A DNA stretch of 64,000 nt from Erythrobacter sanguineus. GTDB lineage: Bacteria > Pseudomonadota > Alphaproteobacteria > Sphingomonadales > Sphingomonadaceae. The stretch lies in contig CAMCUB010000016.1 of NCBI GenBank assembly GCA_945878845.1, positions 1 through 64,000 on the forward strand, given 5' to 3'. Below are positions 16,837 to 24,864 of the stretch, piece by piece (the stretch's first letter is position 1; the number at the start of each line of letters is the position of its first letter). Position numbers and translations under genes: made by a program. Below the pieces are notes generated by a model. The model worked only from the letters and a program-made list of their open reading frames with translations, was not told where the DNA came from and searched no databases.

Positions 16837-18398
16837 TACGCAGTCACCTTCGCAAGATCCTCCAACATCAGCCCGGCGGTCGCCTTTGCGCTGCCGACCA
16901 CGCCCGGGATGCCCGCGCCCGGGTGGGTGCCCGCACCGACGAGGTAGAAGTTGTCGACCACATCATCGCGGTTGTGGCCGCGCAGCCAGGCGCTCTGCCA
17001 CAGCACCGGCTCGAGGCTGAAGGCGCTGCCCATGTGGGCGTTGAGATCGGCCTTGAAGTCCTTGGGCGCGTAGCTGAACTTGGTGATGATCCGGTCATGG
17101 ATGTCGGGGATCAAGCGGCGGCCGAGCTCGTCGAGGATCATCTTTTCCAGCTTCGGGCCGACCTCATCCCAATCGAGCGGCATCTTGCCCATGTGGCTGA
17201 CCGGGACGAGCGCATAGAAGGTGCTCTTGCCCGCGGGCGCCATGCTCGGATCGGTGACGGTCGGGTGGTGGAGGTAGATCGCGAAATCCTCGGGCACCAC
17301 GCCGTTCTTGTAGATGTCGTCGAGCAGGCCTTTGTAGCGCTTGGCGAACAGGATCATGTGGTGCGGGATGCCGGGCCAGGTGCCCTCGAGCCCGAAGTGC
17401 ACCACGAAGAGGCTGGGCGAGAAGCTCTTGCGACCCAGCGACTTGGCCATCTGGGGCCCGCGCGCGCTGCCCGACATCAGGTCCTTGTAGGAATGCATGA
17501 TGTCCGCGTTAGAGGCCACCGCATCGAAGCGCTGGCGGAAGCCGCTCTTGGTCTCGACTTCGGTCGCCTTGGTGCCGAGCGTGTGGACCTGCACCACCGG
17601 ATCGCCGACCCGCATCGTGCCGCCCAAGCGCTCGAAATGGCGCACCATCCCCGCGATCAGCCGGTTGGTGCCGCCGCGCGCCCACCACACGCCGCCGTCC
17701 TTCTCCAGCTTGTGGATCAGGGCGTAGATCGACGAGGTGTTCATCGGGTTGCCGCCCACCAGCAGCGAGTGGAAGCTGAAGGCCTCGCGCAGCTTGGGGT
17801 GCTCGATATAGCTCGACACCATCGAATAGACCGAGCGCCACGCCTGTTCCTTGATCAGCGCGGGCGCGGCCTTGAGCATCGACTTGAAATCGAGGAACGG
17901 CACGGTGCCGAGCTTGAGATAGCCCTCACGATAAACGCGCTCGGAATATTCGAGGAAGCGCGCATAGCCCGCGACGTCGGCGGGGTTGAGCTTGGCGATC
18001 TCCGAATTGAGGCTGGCCTCGTCGTTCGAATAGTCGAAATTGGTGCCGTCGGGCCAGTTGAGGCGGTAGAAGGGCATGACCTTCATCAGCTCGACATCTT
18101 CGGCAATGTCGTGGCCGGTCAGCTCCCACAGCTCCTTCAGACAGGGCGGATCGGTGATCACGGTCGGGCCGGCGTCAAAGGTGAAGCCGTCCTTCTCCCA
18201 GAAATAGGCGCGCCCGCCGGGCTTGTCGCGGCTCTCGATCACGGTGGTCGCGATCCCGGCCGATTGCAGCCGGACGGCGAGCGCCATGCCGCCGAAGCCG
18301 GCGCCGATCACGCAGGCGGTGCGGCCCGCATAACGTTCGGCCAGCGCGGCATTGACGCCCTTGGCGCCCGAAAGGTTGAGCTTCGCATCGGCGTTCAT
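16836..18398 (-). CDS. crtI: Phytoene desaturase
   Basis: 520 residues from ATG 18398. FAD-binding GAGFGG (32-37) is followed by GGRAYFWEKDGFTFDAGPTVI. The C-terminal carotenoid-desaturase signature LVGAGTHPGAGIPGVVGSAKA closes the FAD site. Its four desaturations take phytoene to lycopene at the membrane. The first 15 or so residues before the Rossmann strand are longer than usual, but ATGA overlap with crtY (18395-18398) supports this start. Confidence 0.95.
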   Translation of the reverse strand: MNADAKLNLSGAKGVNAALAERYAGRTACVIGAGFGGMALAVRLQSAGIATTVIESRDKPGGRAYFWEKDGFTFDAGPTVITDPPCLKELWELTGHDIAEDVELMKVMPFYRLNWPDGTNFDYSNDEASLNSEIAKLNPADVAGYARFLEYSERVYREGYLKLGTVPFLDFKSMLKAAPALIKEQAWRSVYSMVSSYIEHPKLREAFSFHSLLVGGNPMNTSSIYALIHKLEKDGGVWWARGGTNRLIAGMVRHFERLGGTMRVGDPVVQVHTLGTKATEVETKSGFRQRFDAVASNADIMHSYKDLMSGSARGPQMAKSLGRKSFSPSLFVVHFGLEGTWPGIPHHMILFAKRYKGLLDDIYKNGVVPEDFAIYLHHPTVTDPSMAPAGKSTFYALVPVSHMGKMPLDWDEVGPKLEKMILDELGRRLIPDIHDRIITKFSYAPKDFKADLNAHMGSAFSLEPVLWQSAWLRGHNRDDVVDNFYLVGAGTHPGAGIPGVVGSAKATAGLMLEDLAKVTA

Positions 18399-19642
18399 GC
18401 CGGGGTCTCCATGTTGAGAGGCTTGCCTGAAGAAAATAGCGCACGGATCGCGCGCGGGATAGCTACGGGGGGCTTGCCCGTGAGGATGCGCAAACGGTCG
18501 GGCCAGGTCGAGCGGCCCGCGTAGAAGCGCTCCACCAGCCGGCCTTGCAGCGCGTAGAAATGTTCGAACACCACCACCCGCTTGCCGGGCTCGGCGGCCT
18601 CGAACAGCATGCGGCTGAGCATCCGGTAATAGGCGGTCGCGCGCCAATGGCGTTTGGCGCGGCGCGCGCAGAAGGCGGCGAGTTCCTCGCCCGTCAGCTC
18701 GGGCTGCCGCGCGATCATCTTGGCGATGGCGAGCGCATTGCTGGCCGCAAACGGGAGCGTGTAGCTGGTGAGCGGATGCGAGAAGCCCCCGCGCGCGCCT
18801 GCCACCGCGACCCCGGGGATCGCGACCTCAGCCGACGCCGCGGCAAAGTCTCCGCCCGAGATCACGGGAAGGATCCCCGCTTCCTGGTCGATCACTTCGC
18901 CCTTCCAGCCATTGCGATGGGCATATTCGGCGACGCGGCCCTTCAGCACCTCGGCGTCCATCTTGGGCTGGTCGGCATAATAGGTGTCCTCGATGAACAC
19001 CTCGTCTTCCGAGAGCGGCAGGACATAGACGAAGCGGTAGGCCTCGCCATTGCCGTGGGGGGCGATCTGGTCGACGCTCGCGTCCATGATTACCGGGCGG
19101 GTGAGGCCGTGGGGCGTCTCGCACTTGAAGTGCTGGCCGAGGAACACCTGCCAGCCGCCCGCAAGGTGCTTGGAAGGCTTGAACGGGCGGCAATCGATCA
19201 CGCGCTTGGCCGCCATCCGCGTGCCGTCCGCCAGCGTGACGCCGCCTGCATCGAGGCTGGCGGCCTTGGTCTCCAGCATCACGCGCTCAGGCGGAAGTTC
19301 TTCGATCAGCGCGCGGTGGAATTCGGCGCTGGCGAGCGAGCGGTAGGAGGTGGGCAGAGTGCGGCCAAGGCCGGGGAAGGTGATGTCGTAGCCTTCGTCC
19401 CAGCCGTTGACGTTGAAGCCCGCCATCAGTGCACGTTCGCGCAGCGGAATGTCGGTCTCGAACCAGCTCCAGCGGTGGTGCCCGCCGAAGCTGCGTCCGG
19501 CCTCCACCACCACAAAGCGGCAGCCGGGGGCATGGCGGTGGAGCGCCAGCGCGATCAACCCGCCGGCGAGCCCGCCGCCGACGATGATCACGTCATGCGC
19601 GGATCGCTCGGGCGTGGGGGAAGCGGGGATTGAATCGACCAT
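18395..19642 (-). CDS. crtY: Lycopene beta-cyclase
   Basis: 415 residues of the CrtY type. It has the dinucleotide motif VGGGLAGG (21-28), GGHHRWSWFETD, the conserved FVYVLPLSEDEVFIEDTYY and GARGGFSHPLTSYTLPFA. It closes both ends of lycopene to give beta-carotene. It is first in the operon, with ATGA overlap into crtI. The 164-base upstream gap, shared with the divergent ompV-like gene, contains inverted repeats that are candidate control sites. Confidence 0.95.
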   Translation of the reverse strand: MVDSIPASPTPERSAHDVIIVGGGLAGGLIALALHRHAPGCRFVVVEAGRSFGGHHRWSWFETDIPLRERALMAGFNVNGWDEGYDITFPGLGRTLPTSYRSLASAEFHRALIEELPPERVMLETKAASLDAGGVTLADGTRMAAKRVIDCRPFKPSKHLAGGWQVFLGQHFKCETPHGLTRPVIMDASVDQIAPHGNGEAYRFVYVLPLSEDEVFIEDTYYADQPKMDAEVLKGRVAEYAHRNGWKGEVIDQEAGILPVISGGDFAAASAEVAIPGVAVAGARGGFSHPLTSYTLPFAASNALAIAKMIARQPELTGEELAAFCARRAKRHWRATAYYRMLSRMLFEAAEPGKRVVVFEHFYALQGRLVERFYAGRSTWPDRLRILTGKPPVAIPRAIRALFSSGKPLNMETPA

Positions 19643-19671
19643 CGCGCATTGCCCTAGGCGAGGCGGCGGTA

Positions 19672-19722
19672 TTGGGCAATCGAATGCAGGAACCGTCGAG
19701 GGTTTGTGCCGCGATTGCCCAA
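19672..19722. promoter_or_regulatory. 11-bp inverted repeat between crtY and the ompV-like gene
   Basis: TTGGGCAATCG (19672-19682) and CGATTGCCCAA (19712-19722) are exact complements, 29 bases apart. A third ATTGCCC lies at 19648-19654 next to the crtY start. The spacing suits two operator half-sites or a DNA loop. The regulator is unknown; it does not match the TGT-N12-ACA box of PpsR/CrtJ. Confidence 0.5.
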
Positions 19723-19729
19723 GAATTGG

Positions 19730-19743
19730 AATGTTGCAACATT
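19730..19743. promoter_or_regulatory. Perfect 14-bp palindrome upstream of the ompV-like gene
   Basis: AATGTTGCAACATT reads the same on both strands. It lies 63 bases before the ATG at 19807, where an operator near a promoter would be expected. Confidence 0.5.
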
Positions 19744-19806
19744 ACCCGGAAACTTTGGAGCCCGCCCGCGTTTCGCCGGTCAAACCCTCTCAAGGATCGC
19801 AACATC

Positions 19807-20745
19807 ATGAAGAGCCGCCCCTCGCTTGCCCCGCTGACGCTCGCCCTTTTGCTTTCAGCCACGCCCGCGCTCGCTTCGGAAGATACCGAAGCCGAAAGCC
19901 CCGCGCCCGAGGAACAGGCCCAGCCCGAACCCGCGCCGGCCCCTCCCGCGCCCCCGCCCTTCGCCTTCACCAAGCCGGTGTTTGACGAGACCTGGGCGAC
20001 CATCGGTCTCGGCGTCGGGATGGTGCCGAGCTATGCGGGCTCGGATGATTACATCGCTTTCCCGCTGCCGCTGATTGCCGGGCGCGTGGGCGGGGTGGGG
20101 ATTGCGCCCAACGGGCCGGGCTTCGTGCTCGATCTCAACCCCGGCAAGCCCGGCCTCGCCCCGAGAAAGCGCGCGCGCCTCGCCTTCGGCCCGGCCTTCC
20201 GCTTCCGCAATGATCGCAACAACCGCATTGGCGACGAGGTCGTGGCGCGCGCGGGCAAGCTCGACGCGGCGCTCGAGGTCGGTGCCAATGTCGCGGTCAG
20301 CATTCCCAATGTGGTCAAGCCCTTCGACCAGCTCAATCTCGGCGTGCAGGCCCGCCGCGACGTGCTGGGCGCGCACGGGGGCTGGGTGATCGAGCCGCAG
20401 GTGGGCTACCGCGCGCTGGTGGGGAAGGGCTTCACCTTGCAGGCACAGGCGAGCATCGAGATCGTCACCGACCGCTTCGCCGATTACTACTTCTCCGTCA
20501 CCCCCGGGCAGAGCGCCGCCTCGGGCCTCGCGCAATTCCGCGCCGATGGCGGGGTGAACCGGATCGGCACCACCGCGATCCTCGCCTATGATCTCGACCG
20601 CAATCCGCTGAACGGTGGGTGGTCGCTGACCGGGGTGGGCGGCTATTCGCGCCTGATCGGGGACAGCGCCGACACGCCCTACACTGCGGTGCGGGGCGAT
20701 GCGAACCTGTTCATCCTCGGCGCAGGCGTCGCCTTCACCTTCTGA
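19807..20745 (+). CDS. MipA/OmpV family outer-membrane protein
   Basis: 312 residues from ATG 19807. After a signal peptide (LTLALLLSATPALA-SE) there is a Pro/Glu/Ala-rich linker (residues 25-55), then a strand-rich barrel: WATIGLGVGMVPSYAGSDDY, GPAFRFRNDRNN, and a C-terminal strand ending in Phe (AGVAFTF). These match MipA/OmpV proteins, which form outer-membrane pores or scaffolds. The long Pro-rich linker is more extended than usual. It is divergent from crtY and convergent with the DUF2059 gene. Confidence 0.85.
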   Translation: MKSRPSLAPLTLALLLSATPALASEDTEAESPAPEEQAQPEPAPAPPAPPPFAFTKPVFDETWATIGLGVGMVPSYAGSDDYIAFPLPLIAGRVGGVGIAPNGPGFVLDLNPGKPGLAPRKRARLAFGPAFRFRNDRNNRIGDEVVARAGKLDAALEVGANVAVSIPNVVKPFDQLNLGVQARRDVLGAHGGWVIEPQVGYRALVGKGFTLQAQASIEIVTDRFADYYFSVTPGQSAASGLAQFRADGGVNRIGTTAILAYDLDRNPLNGGWSLTGVGGYSRLIGDSADTPYTAVRGDANLFILGAGVAFTF

Positions 20746-20765
20746 AGCAGCCCCTCTTTACGCAA

Positions 20766-21560
20766 TCACTTGCCGATATGTTCCTCGATCGCGGTGATCG
20801 CCGCCTGCTCGATCGCCGCGATTTCGCCCGCATTGGGCTCTTCGTTCGCGATCTGTGTCTGCAGCGCGAGCATCTCGCTACGGATCGTCGCGAGCTTGAG
20901 TAGCGCGGGCTTTTCCGCCGCTAGCCGGGCGAGTTCGGTCAGCTCCTCCTCGGACATCGCACCCGTCGTAGAGCGGACCGCCTTGTCGAAGTCGCTGGCA
21001 ACCTGTGCACTTGTGACTTGCACCTCGGAAAGGTCCTTGCCCGAGGTGATCTCTTCGCCGAGACCCTCCAGCATGCTGGCGTCCGCCATGCTGCGCGAGG
21101 CTTGGTCCACGATCTTCATGCCCAAGGGCGAACGGTAGAACGCGGTGAGATCTTCTGCTTCGCTCGGGGTGATGTACCGGGCAAGCAGCGCCCTCTTGCG
21201 CGGGCGGTATTCGTTCTCCACCCTCGCCATGACGCTTTTGAGCACCGGGCGCATGCCGCGCACCGCCGCATCAATAAGCCCGGGCTTCTCCTTCTCCAGC
21301 GCCGCGATCTCGGACACCTGGGCGTATTCGCGCGCGATGGCGGCCGTCAGGCTGTCATAGAACGTGTCCCAATTGACCGATGCGTCAATCGCTTGGATGA
21401 GCTCGCCATAGGCGGGGTGATCGGGGTCCGGGGCGGGGGTGATGCGCACGGGGGGATAGGCAGGCTGGTCCTGAGCGGTGGCGGGCGCTCCCGACAACGC
21501 CAGCGTAGCGGCGGCCAGCGCGGCCATGACAAAGCGTGCGGACGGACGGATCATCGGCAT
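20766..21560 (-). CDS. Secreted DUF2059-type protein
   Basis: 264 residues: signal peptide ending near PATAQ, then all-helical sequence. The stretch ALLARYITPSEAEDLTAFYRSPLGMKIVDQ is characteristic of DUF2059. The domain is common in secreted proteins of Proteobacteria and its role is not established. The first part (residues 40-120) also looks like a partial copy of the same helical unit. It is monocistronic and converges on the ompV-like gene with a 20-base gap. Confidence 0.75.
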   Translation of the reverse strand: MPMIRPSARFVMAALAAATLALSGAPATAQDQPAYPPVRITPAPDPDHPAYGELIQAIDASVNWDTFYDSLTAAIAREYAQVSEIAALEKEKPGLIDAAVRGMRPVLKSVMARVENEYRPRKRALLARYITPSEAEDLTAFYRSPLGMKIVDQASRSMADASMLEGLGEEITSGKDLSEVQVTSAQVASDFDKAVRSTTGAMSEEELTELARLAAEKPALLKLATIRSEMLALQTQIANEEPNAGEIAAIEQAAITAIEEHIGK

Positions 21561-21709
21561 TCACCTGCTGCATCGATTCACCCGCCAAGCATAGCGCCGG
21601 CGCCCTGCCAACCCAAGTGCTGGACTGATGATCCACGATTTTTCGTCGCGCGCTTGCCTTGGGCTCCGGCCCGCGTCATCACCCCGGTCAAGCAACTCAG
21701 GGGAGAGAC

Positions 21710-22987
21710 ATGATGCACCCGTTCCGCAAGGCCCTTGCCGCAGGCACCGCGCTGCTGGCGCTCGCCGCAGGCCCGCTCGCTGCCGAGACCGTCGCGATCC
21801 GCGCCGGGAGCGTCATCACCGACGCTGCAGCCGAGCCGAGCGGCCCGGCGACGATCCTGGTCGAGGACGGCAAGATCCTCAGCATCACCCCCGGCCATAC
21901 GGTCAAGGCCGACCGCGAGATCGACCTCAAGGGCAAGACCGTGCTGCCCGGCCTGATCGATCTCCACACCCACCTCACCGGCGATCCGGGCGGTGACTTC
22001 TGGAAGGAAGCGACCGAGCCCGACGAATGGGGCGTGGTCGTCGGCGCCAAGAATGCGCGGATCACCGCGCTCGCGGGCTTCACCACGGTGCGCGAGGCGG
22101 GTAGCGGGCAGGAGACCGCCTTCTCGCTGCGCCGCGGCACGGCCGAGGGCCTCATCGCAGGCCCGCGCATCATCGCCGCCGGCCCCGCGCTCGCGATCAT
22201 TGGCGGGCACGCCGACACCAACGGCTTCCGCCCCGAGGTCAACGAATTGCTCGACACCGGCTATAACTGCACCGGCGCGGTCGAGTGCGCGGCGAAGGTG
22301 CGGCTCGCCAGCCAGAACGGCGCGGACATCATCAAGATCACCGCGACCGGCGGCGTCCTCAGCCAGCAGGGCCGGGGCCTCGAGGCGCATTTCACGCCTG
22401 AGGAAATGAAGGCGATTGCCGACACCGCGCACAGCCTTGGCCTCAAGGTCATGGCCCACGCCCACGGCGCGCGCGGCATCCAGAAGGCGGCCGAGGCCGG
22501 GATCGACACGATCGAGCACGGCACCTATCTCGACGAGGCCGCCGCCAAGGCCATGCGCGATCGCGGCGTGGTGCTGGTGCCGACGCTGATGGCGCTGGAG
22601 GGCGTTTCGGAAGGGCTCGGCAAGGGGGTCTATACCCCGGTGGTCGAGAACAAGATCCGCGCGGTCCAGCCACTGATGGCCTCGCTGGTTTCGCGGGCGC
22701 GCCAATTCGGCGTCACCGTCGCCTTCGGCACCGACGCGGGCGTCTACCAGCACGGCCGCAATGCCGAGGAACTGGCGCTGATGAAGAAGCAGGGCATGTC
22801 CGACCGCGAAGTGCTCGCCAGCGCCACCACCGTGGCGGCCAAGGTCCTCGGGATGGAGAGCCAGATCGGCAAGCTCGCGCCCGGCTATTCGGCCGACATC
22901 ATCGCGGTCGCGGGCAATCCGCTGAAGGATGTGACGGTGCTCGAGACAGTCGACTTCGTGATGGTCCGTGGGCGGGTGATCGAATAG
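21710..22987 (+). CDS. Exported metal-dependent amidohydrolase
   Basis: 425 residues. A signal peptide (AAGTALLALAAGPLAA-ET) is followed by an amidohydrolase TIM barrel: DLHTHL (His86, His88), KITATGG with the likely carboxylated-Lys position, HAHG, IEHGTYL, and the final metal-binding FGTDAG. It closes with SADIIAVAGNPL. It belongs to the imidazolonepropionase-like/prolidase branch that cleaves dipeptides or cyclic amides in the periplasm; the substrate is unknown. GGGAGAGAC precedes two consecutive ATGs, and the first was taken. Confidence 0.88.
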   Translation: MMHPFRKALAAGTALLALAAGPLAAETVAIRAGSVITDAAAEPSGPATILVEDGKILSITPGHTVKADREIDLKGKTVLPGLIDLHTHLTGDPGGDFWKEATEPDEWGVVVGAKNARITALAGFTTVREAGSGQETAFSLRRGTAEGLIAGPRIIAAGPALAIIGGHADTNGFRPEVNELLDTGYNCTGAVECAAKVRLASQNGADIIKITATGGVLSQQGRGLEAHFTPEEMKAIADTAHSLGLKVMAHAHGARGIQKAAEAGIDTIEHGTYLDEAAAKAMRDRGVVLVPTLMALEGVSEGLGKGVYTPVVENKIRAVQPLMASLVSRARQFGVTVAFGTDAGVYQHGRNAEELALMKKQGMSDREVLASATTVAAKVLGMESQIGKLAPGYSADIIAVAGNPLKDVTVLETVDFVMVRGRVIE

Positions 22988-23015
22988 CGCCCGCCGCCCC
23001 GCAGCGAGCACCGCA

Positions 23016-24155
23016 GTGACCGACGACGCCATTCCCCCGCAGCCCTATCGCCCGGCGCATTTCCATGCCGTCGACGTGCTGCGCGGGATCGCGGCGATTG
23101 CGGTGCTGGTCTACCACTACAAGCACTTCTTCTACGATCCCGGCACCTTCGAAATCAGCGTGCCGGCGCTGGCCGACCAGTTTCCCTTCTATCACCTGCT
23201 CTGGCCGATCTAGCTGTTCGGCAATGGCGCGGTGCAGGTGTTCTGGGTGATTTCGGGCTTTGTCTTTGCCAAGGTCTATGCGGGCCAGCGCACGGCGGGC
23301 CGCGACTTCGCGCTGCGCCGCTTCGCGCGGCTCTATCCGCTGCATTTCGTCACGCTGCTGATCGTGGCGCTGCTCCAGCTGGCCGCCACGGCGCTGGTCG
23401 GCAGCAACCTGATCTACCAGTACAACGATCCCTACCACTTCGCGCTGCAGCTGGTCTTCGCTTCCAACTGGGGGCTGGAGAGCGGCTTTTCCTTCAACGG
23501 CCCGATCTGGTCGGTCTCGGTCGAGGTGCTGGTCTACCTGTTGTTCTGGCTGGTCGCCGAGCACCTGTTGAAGCGCGGCATCCTCGGGCCGCTGGCGATG
23601 GTGGCAGGCGCGGGGGTGATGCTCAAAACGGGGCTGGGCGAGGAGCAGATCTGGCAATGCGTCCAGTACTTCTTCATCGGGGCCGCGCTCTACCGGATCG
23701 CCGGACACCATGCCCGCCCGGTGCGCGACCTGGCCATCGTGGTGGCGCTGGCTGCGGCGGGGGCGGCGGCGTTCGTGATGCTTTCGGCCGACCTCAGAGT
23801 GAGCAACCTGCTGGTGCCCGTCGCCATCGTGCTGGTCGGCTGCGCGGCGATCATCGATCTCCACAAGGCGGGCGCAAAGGCGCGGGCGCTCGCCTTCATC
23901 GGCGACAGCACTTACGGCATCTATCTGTGGCATGTGCCCTTGCAGGTCGCGACGCTGATCGTGCTCCACCGGCTGGGCATCGCCGCCGAGGCGCGGTCGA
24001 GCCCGCTCTTCTTCACCGCGTTCCTGCTGGTGGCCTGCACCGCGGGCTGGCTGTCCTTTACCTTCTTCGAGAAGCCCGCCAACCGCTGGGTCCTGCGCCG
24101 GGCCGAGCGGCGCGCACAATCCGAAATGAACCCCGCTGCCCCGCCTGTAACCTGA
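23016..24155 (+). pseudogene. Acyltransferase-3 family membrane protein interrupted by in-frame TAG
   Basis: Two open segments in one frame are separated only by TAG at 23211-23213. The first (from GTG 23016) starts with HAVDVLRGIAAIAVLVYHY, the typical helix-1 motif of acyltransferase-3 proteins. The second continues with QVFWVISGFVFAKVYA and RLYPLH, then further membrane helices and FEKPANRW at the end. Joined, the product would be a full-length ~380-residue O-acyltransferase. The family modifies sugars or surface polymers. The TAG could be a mutation, a read error or a suppressed codon. It follows the amidohydrolase by 28 bases. Confidence 0.85.
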
Positions 24156-24205
24156 CCTCGCGCAGCGGCGAACCGGCCGCAGACATTACAGGGGGTCACC
24201 GTTCC

Positions 24206-24799
24206 ATGCCTATCACCCACCAGAACGCCGTCCGTGCGGTCGCCGCCCTGCTGATCCTCGCCTGCGTCACCCAAGGCGTCTACACCGCGCTCTACGTCGC
24301 CAAGCTCGATGTGCCGCGCCAGCTGCTGTGGGGCACGGAAGGGCTGCTGTTCCCGCTGCTCGCCGCGCTCGCCGGGGCGGCGATGGTGCGGAGCGAGCGG
24401 CTGACGCTGGCCTTCGCCGCGATCGCCTTTGGCGCGGTGCTGAATTTTCTGCAGGTCGGCGTGGGCCTGACCTTGTTCTTCCCCTTCTCCGACGCCGCCA
24501 AGGCCGACCCGGCGCTCGCCCCGGTCGCAGGCGCGATCGTCGCCTTTGCCTTCTTCATCTACAACGCCGCCAAGCTGCTGCTGGGCTTTGCCGCGCTGCT
24601 GGTCGGCCTGTCGCGGATGTCGGCCGGGAGCAAGGCCCTCGGCGGAGCGACGGCGCTGGTCGGCGGCATCGCGATGATTGCCAACGGCGCAGCCATTGTC
24701 GGCGCGGGCGAGATCGCGGGCAGGATCGCAGGCGGATCGGGCGTGCTGGCGACGCTGCTGCTGGCGGTGTGTCTGATGGGGGCGACCAAAGACGACTGA
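24206..24799 (+). CDS. Inner-membrane protein of unknown function, 197 residues
   Basis: ATG 24206 begins a hydrophobic protein with about six predicted helices (for example AVRAVAALLILACVTQGVYTA near the start and VLATLLLAVCLMG at the end). Charged residues are few and no domain was recognised. It starts 50 bases after the broken acyltransferase gene. The long in-frame extension upstream lies inside that gene and is a shadow frame. Confidence 0.7.
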   Translation: MPITHQNAVRAVAALLILACVTQGVYTALYVAKLDVPRQLLWGTEGLLFPLLAALAGAAMVRSERLTLAFAAIAFGAVLNFLQVGVGLTLFFPFSDAAKADPALAPVAGAIVAFAFFIYNAAKLLLGFAALLVGLSRMSAGSKALGGATALVGGIAMIANGAAIVGAGEIAGRIAGGSGVLATLLLAVCLMGATKDD

Positions 24800-24864
24800 G
24801 GGATCCCCCTTATTAACCCGATCAAAATCTGAGCGCGGTATTCTGACACCGAAAGGCTATCGGC

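Noticed and set aside
16785-18524. A 579-codon plus-strand frame opposite crtI, and similar long frames opposite the carboxylase, dapD and ACAD genes
   Set aside because: Mirror frames in GC-rich coding sequence stay open by chance; none shows recognisable motifs, signal peptides or ribosome sites.
23657-24205. Upstream extension of the membrane protein gene at 24206
   Set aside because: This part of the frame lies inside the acyltransferase coding region and reads as an Arg/Gly-rich shadow; the true start is ATG 24206.
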